A stretch of DNA of 64,000 nt from Actinomycetospora endophytica. GTDB taxonomy: Bacteria > Actinomycetota > Actinomycetes > Mycobacteriales > Pseudonocardiaceae. Positions within the stretch are counted from its first letter, which is position 1; every line of letters starts with the position of its first letter. Shown one piece after another: positions 51,608-59,258 of the stretch. Under the pieces are notes generated by a model. That model worked only from the letters and a program-made list of their open reading frames with translations. It did not search any database and was not told the origin of the DNA. The position numbers were made by a program, and so were the translations under genes. The stretch is taken from positions 372,001-436,000 of the forward strand of contig NZ_JAJNDB010000005.1 of NCBI RefSeq assembly GCF_021026375.1. Direction: 5' to 3'.

Positions 51608-54600
51608 TCAGCGCACCGGTCGGAGTCCCAGAGGCAGGGCCGGTACCGGCGTGGCGGGGGGCGACGCCGGGACCGGTCCTCCGTCGTGCCCGTGCTCGGC
51701 GACGAGAATCTCGGCGGCGTCGACCCACGGGGTCCATCCGAGACCGCCGGCCGTCGCCGCGGCGCAGCGGAAGAGCTCGAGGGCTCCCGCGGTGTCCCCG
51801 AGCGCCGACATGGCGAGGCCCCGGTAGAGATCGAGCGGGCCGAACACCGCGGCCCCGATCCCGACGACGACGGTGGCCCCCGGGTCGGCGGGCATGGCGT
51901 CGAGGACGAGAGCGGCCGTAACCCCGTCACCGACCGCGTAGGCGGCACACGCGGCGAGGCAGAGCCCGCTGCGGTCGAACAGCCCGCCCTCGCGCCCTTC
52001 CCGCTGCTCGTGGAACTCGGTCAGGCGGGTCCGGGCGGTGGACGCGTCGCCGGCGTGCACGGCGTCGACGGCGGCGCAGGCGCGCCAGGCCGAGACCCGC
52101 GGGTACATGCCGGCCGCGGTGGCGGGCAGGCCACCGAGGACCGGCATGTCGCCGCCGAGCAGGTGGCGGGCGACCAGGTGCACGAAGTAGCCGCCGAGTG
52201 CGTCCGGGATCCCGAGTTCCTGACCGCGACTGAACGCCTCCTGCGCGATCTCGTCGGCGTCCGCGACCTTGCCGACCGCGAGGGCCATCGAGGCGTCCAG
52301 CAGCCGGGTCGCCCACATCGTGCGGGGCCGGTGACGCCGCTCCGCCTCGGGCGCGAGCGCGTCGTGCCGGGCGAGGGCGTCCGAGAGCCGGCCCGCGGCC
52401 ACGAGCGCCGCGACGAGCAGCTCGTCGGCCTCGAAGCGCAGCGTCACCTCGCCCGCCGCCTCGGCCAGATCCCGGGCCCGCAGGCAGGTCTCGACGCGCT
52501 CGGCCGCGGGCACCGCCGCGTCGAGCTGGAGGAAGGCGGTGGCGACGGCGACCTCGGCGGCCACGTGCGGGTCGGCCCCGCCTTCCCCGAGCGCCATCAG
52601 CTCGGCGACCAGCGAGGGCGTCTCGGTGACACCGACGAGCTGCTGCTCCTCGGTGATCATCCCGCGCAGCACCCGGGCCCGCTGCCGGTCGTCGAGGGGC
52701 AGCTCCCGCACCCCGCGCAGCCGCTCCAGACGCCGCGGCCGGCCGGCGACGGAGGGCCCCTGGGCGTCGTCGCCCATCGCGGCGGCGACGGCGTCGGCGA
52801 CGTCCGCGCCCGGGTCCGCGACCACCGCGTCGAACTCCTCGGCGGCCTCGTCGACCCGTCCGCGGGCCTCGAGCACCAGCCCCCGCAGCAGCGCGACCCG
52901 GCAGGGCCGGGAGGTGTGCTCCCGGGCGGCCTCGAGCAGGCTCTCCGCCTCGGCGAGGGCGCCGTCGCGGTAGGCCACGAGGATCGCGGGCAGGTGCGCG
53001 TCGGCGACGGTGGCCGCGGGCAGCAGGGCGGCCGCCCCGACGGCGTGGCGCAGCACGGTGAACGGCGACGCCTCGGCGGGCAGCACCTCGTACCGGGCCA
53101 GGTGCAGCTGGGCGGCGACCACCGGGGGCACGGTGTCCAGGACGGCGGCCGCGGTGAGCTCGTGGCGGAACGCGAAGCCGTCCGGGGTCGGCTCGACGAG
53201 GGTCAGGGCGAGGGCGGGCCGCAGGTCGGCGGCGAGCCGGCGCGCCGGGATCCCGACCGCGCCGGCCAGGTCGGTCAGCGGGATCGAGCCCAGGACGGCC
53301 AGGGCCTCCAGGCCGGCCCGGCAGGGCTCGGGCAGCTGCTCCAGCTGATGGGCGAGCAGTGGGCGCAGCCGCTCCGGGACCTGCGCGGTGGCCGCGACCC
53401 GGGCCTCGTCGTCGGGCAGATCCCGGATCTCGGCGAGCAGTGCCGACAGGTGCAGCGGATGGCCGCCGGTACGCGCCCAGAGCGCCCCCGCGAGGGTCTC
53501 CCCCAGCTCCGTGCCGACCAGCGCGCGCGTGCCCGCCTCGTCCAGCTCGCCCAGGACGAGGCGCTCGACCCCGTCGAGCGGGGCGAGGTCGGCCGCCGCG
53601 TCGCTCCACGCCGGGTGCGTGACGGCGTCGGGCTCCCGGGCCGCGACGAGCACGACGACGCCCGGCGGCACCCCCGCCCGGCCGAGGGCCCGCAGCACGT
53701 CGAGCGACGCGGGGTCCGCGCGGTGCCCGTCGTCGAGCGTGACCAGGACCTGGGCGTCGCCGGCGACGAGGGCGAGACGGCGCCGCAGCGTGCGGCCCGG
53801 CGCGGGGTCGCGCAGCGCGGGCGGCTCCACCCCGACGCCGTGCAGGGCCTCGACCCACGCCGCGAACGGCGCCTGGTCGTGCTCCCAGAGCCCGCGCCCG
53901 ACGCGGGCGCCCCGACTGCGGGCCTCCCCGGCGGCCGCCCCGAGCAGGGTCGACTTCCCGATCCCCGCCTCCCCGGCGACGAGCACGATGCGCCCGGCCT
54001 CGGGGTCGTCCAGCCCCTCCCGGATCGTCGCGAGCGGCCCTTCACGGCCGACGACGACCCGTCCGGCCGTGGAACTGCGGTCCCGGGCCTCGAGGACGGT
54101 GCGCTCGACGGCGCGCAGTTCGGAGCCCGGGTCGAGCCCGTGCTCGATCTTGAGCTCCCGGCGGGTGGCGGCGATGGTGCGCAGCGCCTCCCCGGAACGC
54201 CCGAGCCGGTGCAGGGACGTCGCGACGAGGGCGGCGAGGTGCTCGCGGTCGAGATGGCCGGCCAGCGCGGGCGAGGCGACGGAGAGGGCGACGCCGGGCT
54301 GGTCGTCGTCGAGCAGGCGGCGGGCCTTGTCCTCGACGAGCTCGAGCCAGCGGACCTCGACCCGACGACGCTCGGTCTCCAGCCGGGGCGCGGGACGGCA
54401 GCCGGGGAACGGCTCGCCGTCGATGCTGCGCAGCGCGACGTCGGGCTCGGCGTCGTGGAAGCGGCAGAGGTCCACCTCGGCGCGGGAGACCTCGAGGGCG
54501 TACCCGCCGCCGGTGCTCGCGACCTTCGCGGGCGCGACCAGCTTGCGCAGGCGGGTGACCTGCACGTGCAGGGCGGCGGCGGGGTGCTGGGGCAGCGACT

Positions 54601-54748
54601 CCCCGTAGAGCTCGTCGATGAGCGTGGACGTCGGGACCGGCCGGCCCGGGTCCAGCGCGAGCAGGGCGAGCAGCGTGCGCAGCAGCGCGCTGCGCGGCAC
54701 ATCAGCACCGGTGACCTCGACCGTGCCGAGAAGACGAATCTCCGTCAC
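51608..54748 (-). CDS. SARP/AfsR-like regulator with BTAD and ATPase domains
   Basis: The 1046-aa protein has an N-terminal winged helix of the OmpR/SARP type (VTEIRLLGTVEVTG, LLALLALDPGRPV, HVQVTRLRKLVAP), a BTAD helical domain (about 95-245), an ATPase module with Walker A GEAGIGKST and a Walker B-like VLVTLDDGHRADP, and a long helical repeat region. Such proteins activate clustered specialised-metabolism genes or global responses. GTG start with GGGGGG upstream. Its start is 24 bp from the divergent gene at 54773, so the promoters must overlap both coding starts. Confidence 0.9.
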   Translation of the reverse strand: MTEIRLLGTVEVTGADVPRSALLRTLLALLALDPGRPVPTSTLIDELYGESLPQHPAAALHVQVTRLRKLVAPAKVASTGGGYALEVSRAEVDLCRFHDAEPDVALRSIDGEPFPGCRPAPRLETERRRVEVRWLELVEDKARRLLDDDQPGVALSVASPALAGHLDREHLAALVATSLHRLGRSGEALRTIAATRRELKIEHGLDPGSELRAVERTVLEARDRSSTAGRVVVGREGPLATIREGLDDPEAGRIVLVAGEAGIGKSTLLGAAAGEARSRGARVGRGLWEHDQAPFAAWVEALHGVGVEPPALRDPAPGRTLRRRLALVAGDAQVLVTLDDGHRADPASLDVLRALGRAGVPPGVVVLVAAREPDAVTHPAWSDAAADLAPLDGVERLVLGELDEAGTRALVGTELGETLAGALWARTGGHPLHLSALLAEIRDLPDDEARVAATAQVPERLRPLLAHQLEQLPEPCRAGLEALAVLGSIPLTDLAGAVGIPARRLAADLRPALALTLVEPTPDGFAFRHELTAAAVLDTVPPVVAAQLHLARYEVLPAEASPFTVLRHAVGAAALLPAATVADAHLPAILVAYRDGALAEAESLLEAAREHTSRPCRVALLRGLVLEARGRVDEAAEEFDAVVADPGADVADAVAAAMGDDAQGPSVAGRPRRLERLRGVRELPLDDRQRARVLRGMITEEQQLVGVTETPSLVAELMALGEGGADPHVAAEVAVATAFLQLDAAVPAAERVETCLRARDLAEAAGEVTLRFEADELLVAALVAAGRLSDALARHDALAPEAERRHRPRTMWATRLLDASMALAVGKVADADEIAQEAFSRGQELGIPDALGGYFVHLVARHLLGGDMPVLGGLPATAAGMYPRVSAWRACAAVDAVHAGDASTARTRLTEFHEQREGREGGLFDRSGLCLAACAAYAVGDGVTAALVLDAMPADPGATVVVGIGAAVFGPLDLYRGLAMSALGDTAGALELFRCAAATAGGLGWTPWVDAAEILVAEHGHDGGPVPASPPATPVPALPLGLRPVR

Positions 54749-54772
54749 CGGCCCCCCAAGGCGTGACTCACA

Positions 54773-55726
54773 GTGACTATCACCCATCACAGTACGACGG
54801 ACGCCGTCATCCGGCCAGAACAGGTCGAGCCCGGCGACATACTGCTGGTGACCCCGATGCCCGACGAGCCACTCGGTCGGATGATCACCCGCCTCGACGG
54901 GTCGGCATTTTCGCACAGCGGTCTCGCCCTCGGGGACGGCGTGATCGCGTCGGCGCACCAGTCGTTCGTGCCGTCCGAGCCGTGGGATCTGTCGGGGCTG
55001 CGGGCCGAGAAGTTCGAGCACTTCTGGGACAAGGGCCAGTCGGTGTACCGGCTCGCGGTGCCCTCGCCGACGGCGCGAGCCAAGGCCGTCGCGGCGGTGC
55101 ACCGGCTCCGGCTGCCCGACGACGGGTCCTTCTGCGTCCCGAAGATCCTCATCGTGGCGATCGCGCTCGCGTCGTTCGACCGGTCGCTGTTCGACCACGA
55201 GGCGGGCACGACGATCCGCGAGCTGGCGATCGACGCGGCCCGCGCCTGGGAGGGCGCACCGGGTGAGCGGACCTTCTACTGCGCGGAGGTGGTCGCCCGC
55301 GCCTTCGGCGAGCGGTTTCCACTCTCCGCACTCGAGCCCCCGGGCGGTGTCCGCCCCGCCCCGGCGCCGCCGGCCCGGGACGGGCTGCTCGGCTCGATGA
55401 TGGAGCTCTACTTGGACGCGGCGACCGGCGACGAGTGCCAGGACTCGCTCGACCGCCTCGTCGACGCGCTCGACATCGAGGCGCCGGCGTTCCTCGACAC
55501 CGTCGCGCGCGACATCCTCGCGAGCGCCCGCCGCGCGGACGACCGGCGCACGCTCACCGCGCGCTACGCCGGCCGCCGCACACCGCAGAAGGGGTGGGAG
55601 CTGACCGGTCGGCTGCTGCCGTCCGCCCTCGTCACCCCGCGGATGCTGCTCGACGCGCCCTGGACCGCCGACACGGTCGCCCGGATCGACGGCCCGGGCG
55701 CGCCGGAGCCCCTCGACGGGGCCTGA
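54773..55726 (+). CDS. Permuted papain-like (YiiX/YaeF, NlpC/P60-related) protein
   Basis: The 317-aa protein has the permuted papain-like layout: PGDILLVTP, then SAFSHSGLALGDG with the histidine, and later TFYCAEVVARAFG with the catalytic cysteine. Family members cleave amide or thioester bonds, for example on lipids or peptides. There is no signal peptide, so it should be cytosolic. About 120 C-terminal residues form a helical domain I do not recognise. It is divergent from the SARP-like regulator with only 24 bp between the starts. GTG start. Confidence 0.8.
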   Translation: MTITHHSTTDAVIRPEQVEPGDILLVTPMPDEPLGRMITRLDGSAFSHSGLALGDGVIASAHQSFVPSEPWDLSGLRAEKFEHFWDKGQSVYRLAVPSPTARAKAVAAVHRLRLPDDGSFCVPKILIVAIALASFDRSLFDHEAGTTIRELAIDAARAWEGAPGERTFYCAEVVARAFGERFPLSALEPPGGVRPAPAPPARDGLLGSMMELYLDAATGDECQDSLDRLVDALDIEAPAFLDTVARDILASARRADDRRTLTARYAGRRTPQKGWELTGRLLPSALVTPRMLLDAPWTADTVARIDGPGAPEPLDGA

Positions 55727-55729
55727 CGC

Positions 55730-56152
55730 TCAGTTCGCGGGGTTGTCGCTCGCCTTCGCGCTGCCCCAGCCGTGCCAGCGGTCGACCTCGATCCAGGCGC
55801 TGACCCGGGTCCGGTCCCGGACCGGGTAGGGCTCGCCGGTGTAGTGGCGCGAAATCCGGTCGATGTCGACGAGCCCCTCGTCGGCCGCCCACTCCACGAC
55901 GCGGCCCTGCATCGAGACGTGGGTGTACCAGTCGTCGTCGGCGAGCACGGTGATCGTGGTGCGCGGGTCGTCGCGCAGGTAGCGCACCCGGGTCCGGGCG
56001 TCGTCCATGTTGACCAGGACCCGGCCGTTCTCCCAGAAGTACCAGGTCGCCACCGACACCGGGGACCCGTCCGGACGTAGGGACGTGATGACGCTCGGGT
56101 TGGGGCGGGCGAGCAACTGCTGGACCTCGTCGGGCAGCGGCGGCTTCGGCAT
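55730..56152 (-). CDS. PPOX-class (pyridoxamine-oxidase-like) flavin/F420-dependent protein
   Basis: The 140-aa split-barrel protein has SVITSLRPDGSPVSVATWYFWENGRVLVNM, ARTRVRYLRDDPRTTITV and a WIEVDRWHGWG C-terminus, typical of actinobacterial PPOX-class F420-dependent oxidoreductases. The reaction is not predictable. Its stop faces that of the permuted papain gene with three bases between them. Confidence 0.88.
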   Translation of the reverse strand: MPKPPLPDEVQQLLARPNPSVITSLRPDGSPVSVATWYFWENGRVLVNMDDARTRVRYLRDDPRTTITVLADDDWYTHVSMQGRVVEWAADEGLVDIDRISRHYTGEPYPVRDRTRVSAWIEVDRWHGWGSAKASDNPAN

Positions 56153-56479
56153 CGCTCTCGGACCTCCTCGGGGTCGGGTTCGGGTGCGCCGGGGGTCGTC
56201 GGACCGTCACGGCGTCAACCCCTGGATAGACCGTCAGGGACGCGGATAGACCGCCGTCGCCCGTTGTCCGGATCACTGTCGGCCCGCTGCCCGGCGACGT
56301 ATTCCTCCGGTGCCACTCCCGCGCTCCCACCGGAGAGGATCGCCGGTGCCACGGGGGGACGCACGGCCCGGCACGCGGGGGGAGCCCCGGACCGTGCGGT
56401 GGAGCGCGGGAGTGGCCCCACGAGATCGTTCGACTTTCGATAATCTCTGGTGCGGCCGAACTCCGGGGGGAAGTCGCCG
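56153..56479. other. Intergenic region with short direct repeats
   Basis: This is the divergent promoter region between the PPOX gene and the membrane HTH gene. It contains GGATAGACCG twice, near 56223 and 56246, a possible paired regulator site, and GGGGGGA just before the ATG at 56480. No gene is seen. Confidence 0.4.
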
Positions 56480-57514
56480 ATGCCACGACCGCAGCGCGAG
56501 CTGGATCCCGACGGTGGCCCGCTCGTCGAGTTCGCCCGGGACCTGCGTGCGCTGCGCACCCGCGCCGGGACCCCGAAGTTCGCGACGATGGCCCGCCGCA
56601 CCGGGCGCTCGAAGACCGCCCTCGCCGACGCGTCGGCCGGCCAGCACCTGCCCCGCTGGGAGACCGTCGAGGACTTCGTCCGCGCCTGCGACGGCGACCC
56701 CGCCGACTGGTACGAGCGCTGGCTCGCGCTGCGTCCCGGGGTGGGGACGGCGGGTGCGGGGACGTCGGGTGCGGGGACGTCGGGTGCGGGGACGTCGGGT
56801 GCGGGGACGTCGGGTGCGGGGACGTCGGATGCTCGCTCGACGCCGGGTGCCGGCGCCCCGGGTGCCGGCGTGCCGGGTGCGGGCCCGACGACGGGTGAGG
56901 GCCCGACGACGGGTGCGGGCTCGACGCCGGGTCCGGGTGAGCGGGGCGCCGGCGCGCCGGGTGTCGACGACCGCCCCGCGGCCCCGCCCGCCTCGCCTGT
57001 TGCGCTTGGTGCACCGCCCGCGCCGGAGCCGGCCCGATCCCGTCGTCGGGCGGTCCTCGCCGCGGCCGTCGTCGGGGTGCTGGTGATCGGGGCGCTCGGG
57101 TTCGTGCTGGGCCGGGTCACAGTCCCGGGGCCGCCGATCGTGCCCCAGACCGTCGAGGCGATCGAGGTGCAGAACAAGGTGGCGCTCGGCCCGGACCGGC
57201 TGGTCGAGGACCGCACGCCCGCCTACCTGTCGACCCAGGCGCTCGCCTACTGCGCCTCCCCCGACCGGTCCTGCAAGGTGCCCGGCACCGAGATGGCGTC
57301 GGGGGCGGCCGTCGTCGCCAACTGCTGGACCCAGGGTCAGCTCATGTGGAACTGGGACCTCTCCGACCCGACCGCGCAGTCCAATCCCGACAACGCCCGC
57401 TCCGACCTCTGGTACCGCGCCTCGTTCCCGGACGGCCGGACCGGCTACCTCTCGGAGGTGTACGTGGTGCGGGGTGATCGCGGCGGGCGGGGGCTCCCCC
57501 GCTGCACCCCGTGA
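56480..57514 (+). CDS. Membrane-anchored HTH protein with Gly/Thr/Ser repeat linker
   Basis: The 344-aa protein has an N-terminal XRE-like helix-turn-helix region (about 13-75, FARDLRALRTRAGTPKFATMARRTGRSKTAL), a Gly/Ala/Thr/Pro linker (90-188), one transmembrane helix (about 194-214) and an extracellular SH3-like domain with four cysteines ending ..GYLSEVYV. Such proteins could pass an envelope signal to the cytosol, though similar streptomycete proteins are unstudied. The linker gene segment has five perfect 15-bp repeats. GGGGGGA supports the ATG. Confidence 0.78.
   Translation: MPRPQRELDPDGGPLVEFARDLRALRTRAGTPKFATMARRTGRSKTALADASAGQHLPRWETVEDFVRACDGDPADWYERWLALRPGVGTAGAGTSGAGTSGAGTSGAGTSGAGTSDARSTPGAGAPGAGVPGAGPTTGEGPTTGAGSTPGPGERGAGAPGVDDRPAAPPASPVALGAPPAPEPARSRRRAVLAAAVVGVLVIGALGFVLGRVTVPGPPIVPQTVEAIEVQNKVALGPDRLVEDRTPAYLSTQALAYCASPDRSCKVPGTEMASGAAVVANCWTQGQLMWNWDLSDPTAQSNPDNARSDLWYRASFPDGRTGYLSEVYVVRGDRGGRGLPRCTP
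56753..56827 (+). repeat. Five perfect 15-bp tandem repeats within a coding region
   Basis: The unit GGTGCGGGGACGTCG is repeated five times without a mismatch, in frame, encoding Gly-Ala-Gly-Thr-Ser (residues 92-116). Flanking sequence holds degenerate copies. Copy number is likely to vary by slippage, changing linker length without breaking the frame. Confidence 0.92.
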
Positions 57515-57557
57515 GCGCTCGCTCGGCCCGCCGGGCGAGGGAGCCGCCGGTCGGCCG

Positions 57558-57610
57558 AGGGAGTCACTACAGGTCGAGCGGATCTCCTTCTCGCCGCGCA
57601 GCGACTCCCT
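57558..57610. repeat. 53-bp palindromic element, copy B
   Basis: Arms AGGGAGTC (57558-57565) and GACTCCCT (57603-57610) enclose GGTCGAGCGGATCTCC at the same offset as in copy A (42994-43046). The seventh pair is T-A here and C-G in copy A. It begins 44 bp past the stop of the membrane HTH gene. Confidence 0.75.
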
Positions 57611-57631
57611 GATCACCGGACCCGCGCGCTG

Positions 57632-57656
57632 GCGCGCTCGGCAAGATCAATTGCCT
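57632..57656. repeat. Half copy of the palindrome at 58455-58519
   Basis: Its GCGCGCTCGGCAAGATCAATTGCCT nearly equals the right arm of the 58455-58519 palindrome, but the left arm is absent. Together the two copies bracket the decayed glycosyltransferase. Confidence 0.55.
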
Positions 57657-57711
57657 AGTCACGAGGGAGCGTCCGGCCGAGCGCCCCGATCACGCCACCG
57701 CCCGGGACCTC

Positions 57712-58350
57712 ACACCCGACACCCGGCGTCCTGCGGCCAACCCCTCGACCCAGTCGCAGCGGGATCGACGCCGAGGTCGGCGAGCGGCCCGCCGAACTGC
57801 GGGTGCACGACGGCGACCCGGTCGGCGCGGGAGAGCAGCGCACCCTCGAGCTTCGCGCCCCAGCCGGGGAGGCGCGAGGAGGTCATGCGGGTCTCGGCCA
57901 GCGCCCGGCTGTAGAGGTCCTGGATGACGACGCCGAGCGCGGTCCGCCCCTCGCGGCGCCACCGGAGCTCGGCGAGCACCGTCAGGAGGACCGGGCTCAC
58001 GGCGACGACGACGTCGGGTCGCGGGCCACCGACCAGCGCGGCGTGTGCGGTGAAGGCGGCGTCCACGACGATCCGGCGGCGAGGCGACGGAGCCGACGCC
58101 GTCCGCGGCGACGTCCGCCGACGCCTTGATAACGCGTCGAGCGCTCCGTCGAGCAAGGCCCGGCCCCCGGCGAGGGAACATCGTCGTGGAGCACCAACGG
58201 CACCCGCCCGCGCCGGGCGATCCGTGCGACCACCCGCACGCTGTTCCCGAGGGCGCGACCACGACCGTCGAGGGCGCGACTTAGCCGAGAAGCCGGCCCG
58301 GGCGCGCGCCACCCGGGAGCCGCACGACGCGGACCACCGGCAACGGTCAC
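57712..58350 (-). pseudogene. Decayed GT4-type glycosyltransferase
   Basis: Two reading frames together resemble the N-terminal half of a GT4 glycosyltransferase. One gives VRVVARIARRGRVPLVLHDDVPS (about 58170-58290). The other then gives GGRALLDGALDAL, DAAFTAHAALVGGPRPDVVVAVSPVLL, GVVIQDLYSRALAET and LLSRADRVAVVHPQF (about 57760-58180). Joining them needs one extra base near 58170-58178, so a single-base deletion is likely. The C-terminal sugar-nucleotide domain is missing: the frame stops at about 57712. It lies 2 kb from a flippase and the GDP-fucose genes, suggesting loss of one step in a surface-glycan pathway. Confidence 0.6.
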
Positions 58351-58454
58351 GGGCCTGAGTCGACCGAGAACGGCACCCGACCGGCTCGCACCCGTTCCCC
58401 GCGCCCGTCCACGACGAACACGCCCACCTCCGGGTCCTGACCCCGGCCGGCGCG

Positions 58455-58519
58455 CCAGGCAATTGATCTTGGCGAGCGCGGCGCCCGCCGGGCCGCGCTC
58501 GCCAAGATCAACTGCCTGG
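58455..58519. terminator. 28-bp-arm palindrome
   Basis: Arms 58455-58482 and 58492-58519 pair at 27 of 28 positions with a 9-base loop. It lies just after the TetR gene on the minus strand and probably terminates it. The right arm recurs as a half copy at 57632-57656. Confidence 0.75.
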
Positions 58520-58544
58520 TATCGCGAGTGCGGAACACCGCGCC

Positions 58545-59132
58545 CTAGTGGCTCCGCACCCGGGTGTCCGCGACCGCGAGATCCGCCAGGTGCCCGGCGA
58601 CCTCCTGCGGCGCGTGCAACGGCAGCACCACGTGGCTGATCACGAGACGGGTGATCGACTCGGCGACCTCGGCGAGCGGCGCCGGGTCGAGATCCGGGTG
58701 GTGCGTGATCATCGACGCGACCACGTGGTCGCGGGCGCGGGTGACGAGCGGCCCGCCGTCGCTGGTGAGCAGCGGCAGGAACTCATCGCTGCTGGTGCCG
58801 GTGAGCACCGCACGCAGCAGTGGCTCGGAGACGGCCGCCTCGAGCACGAAGCGCACCGTCGCCTCCCACCGGTCGCGCAGTGAGCTCTCCCGCGCGATCG
58901 CGGCGTCGACGCCGTCGAGGAACCGGTCGAGCAGCCGCATGATCAGCGCGTGGGCGAGGCCGTGCTTGTCCCCGAAGGCGTTGTAGAGGGTCTGGCGGCT
59001 CACGCCGATCCGGGTCGCGACCGCGCGCATCTGCAGCCCGTCCCAGCCGTGCGCGAGGACCTCGTCGGCGGCGACGTCCAGCGCGGCGTCCCGCATGAGC
59101 CGGCGCGCGGAGTCGCGGTACGGGTTCGTCAC
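58545..59132 (-). CDS. TetR-family transcriptional regulator
   Basis: The 195-aa protein has a TetR N-terminal helix-turn-helix (MRAVATRIGVSRQTLYNAFGDKHGLAHALI, about residues 35-64) and a helical ligand-binding C-terminal domain. GTG start. It is divergent from the cytochrome P450 gene with 126 bp between starts, which contain a nested palindrome, so it most likely represses the P450 gene and itself. The inducer is probably a P450 substrate. Confidence 0.92.
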   Translation of the reverse strand: MTNPYRDSARRLMRDAALDVAADEVLAHGWDGLQMRAVATRIGVSRQTLYNAFGDKHGLAHALIMRLLDRFLDGVDAAIARESSLRDRWEATVRFVLEAAVSEPLLRAVLTGTSSDEFLPLLTSDGGPLVTRARDHVVASMITHHPDLDPAPLAEVAESITRLVISHVVLPLHAPQEVAGHLADLAVADTRVRSH

Positions 59133-59174
59133 GAACGCCAACCTTAGACACAACAGGCACCAGCATCCACATCG

Positions 59175-59222
59175 TGGACACAAGTCCTCATCGTGTCTTG
59201 ACACAAACCGCCGATGTGTCCA
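59175..59222. promoter_or_regulatory. Nested palindromic operator overlapping the P450 -35 box
   Basis: The inner palindrome GTGTCTTGACAC (59193-59204) and the outer arms TGGACACA (59175-59182) and TGTGTCCA (59215-59222) share the same centre, between 59198 and 59199. The inner site contains TTGACA (59198-59203), a perfect -35 box reading toward the P450 gene. This suits cooperative TetR dimers. Confidence 0.7.
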
Positions 59223-59258
59223 CCATCGTGACCACCGCCACGACATGGAGGTCGCGAC

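Noticed and set aside
50711-54766. Very long plus-strand open frame (about 1350 codons) opposite the SARP-like regulator
   Set aside because: The translation is Arg/Gly/Pro/His-rich with no domain, as expected for the antisense of a GC-rich gene; the minus strand encodes a clear winged-helix/BTAD/ATPase protein.
56753-56827. Tandem repeats as a CRISPR array
   Set aside because: The units are contiguous 15-bp copies with no spacers, in frame in a protein linker, and there are no cas genes.
57558-58519. Insertion sequence with terminal inverted repeats
   Set aside because: The bordering repeats are self-palindromic elements rather than matched terminal repeats, no transposase remains, and the interior resembles a glycosyltransferase.
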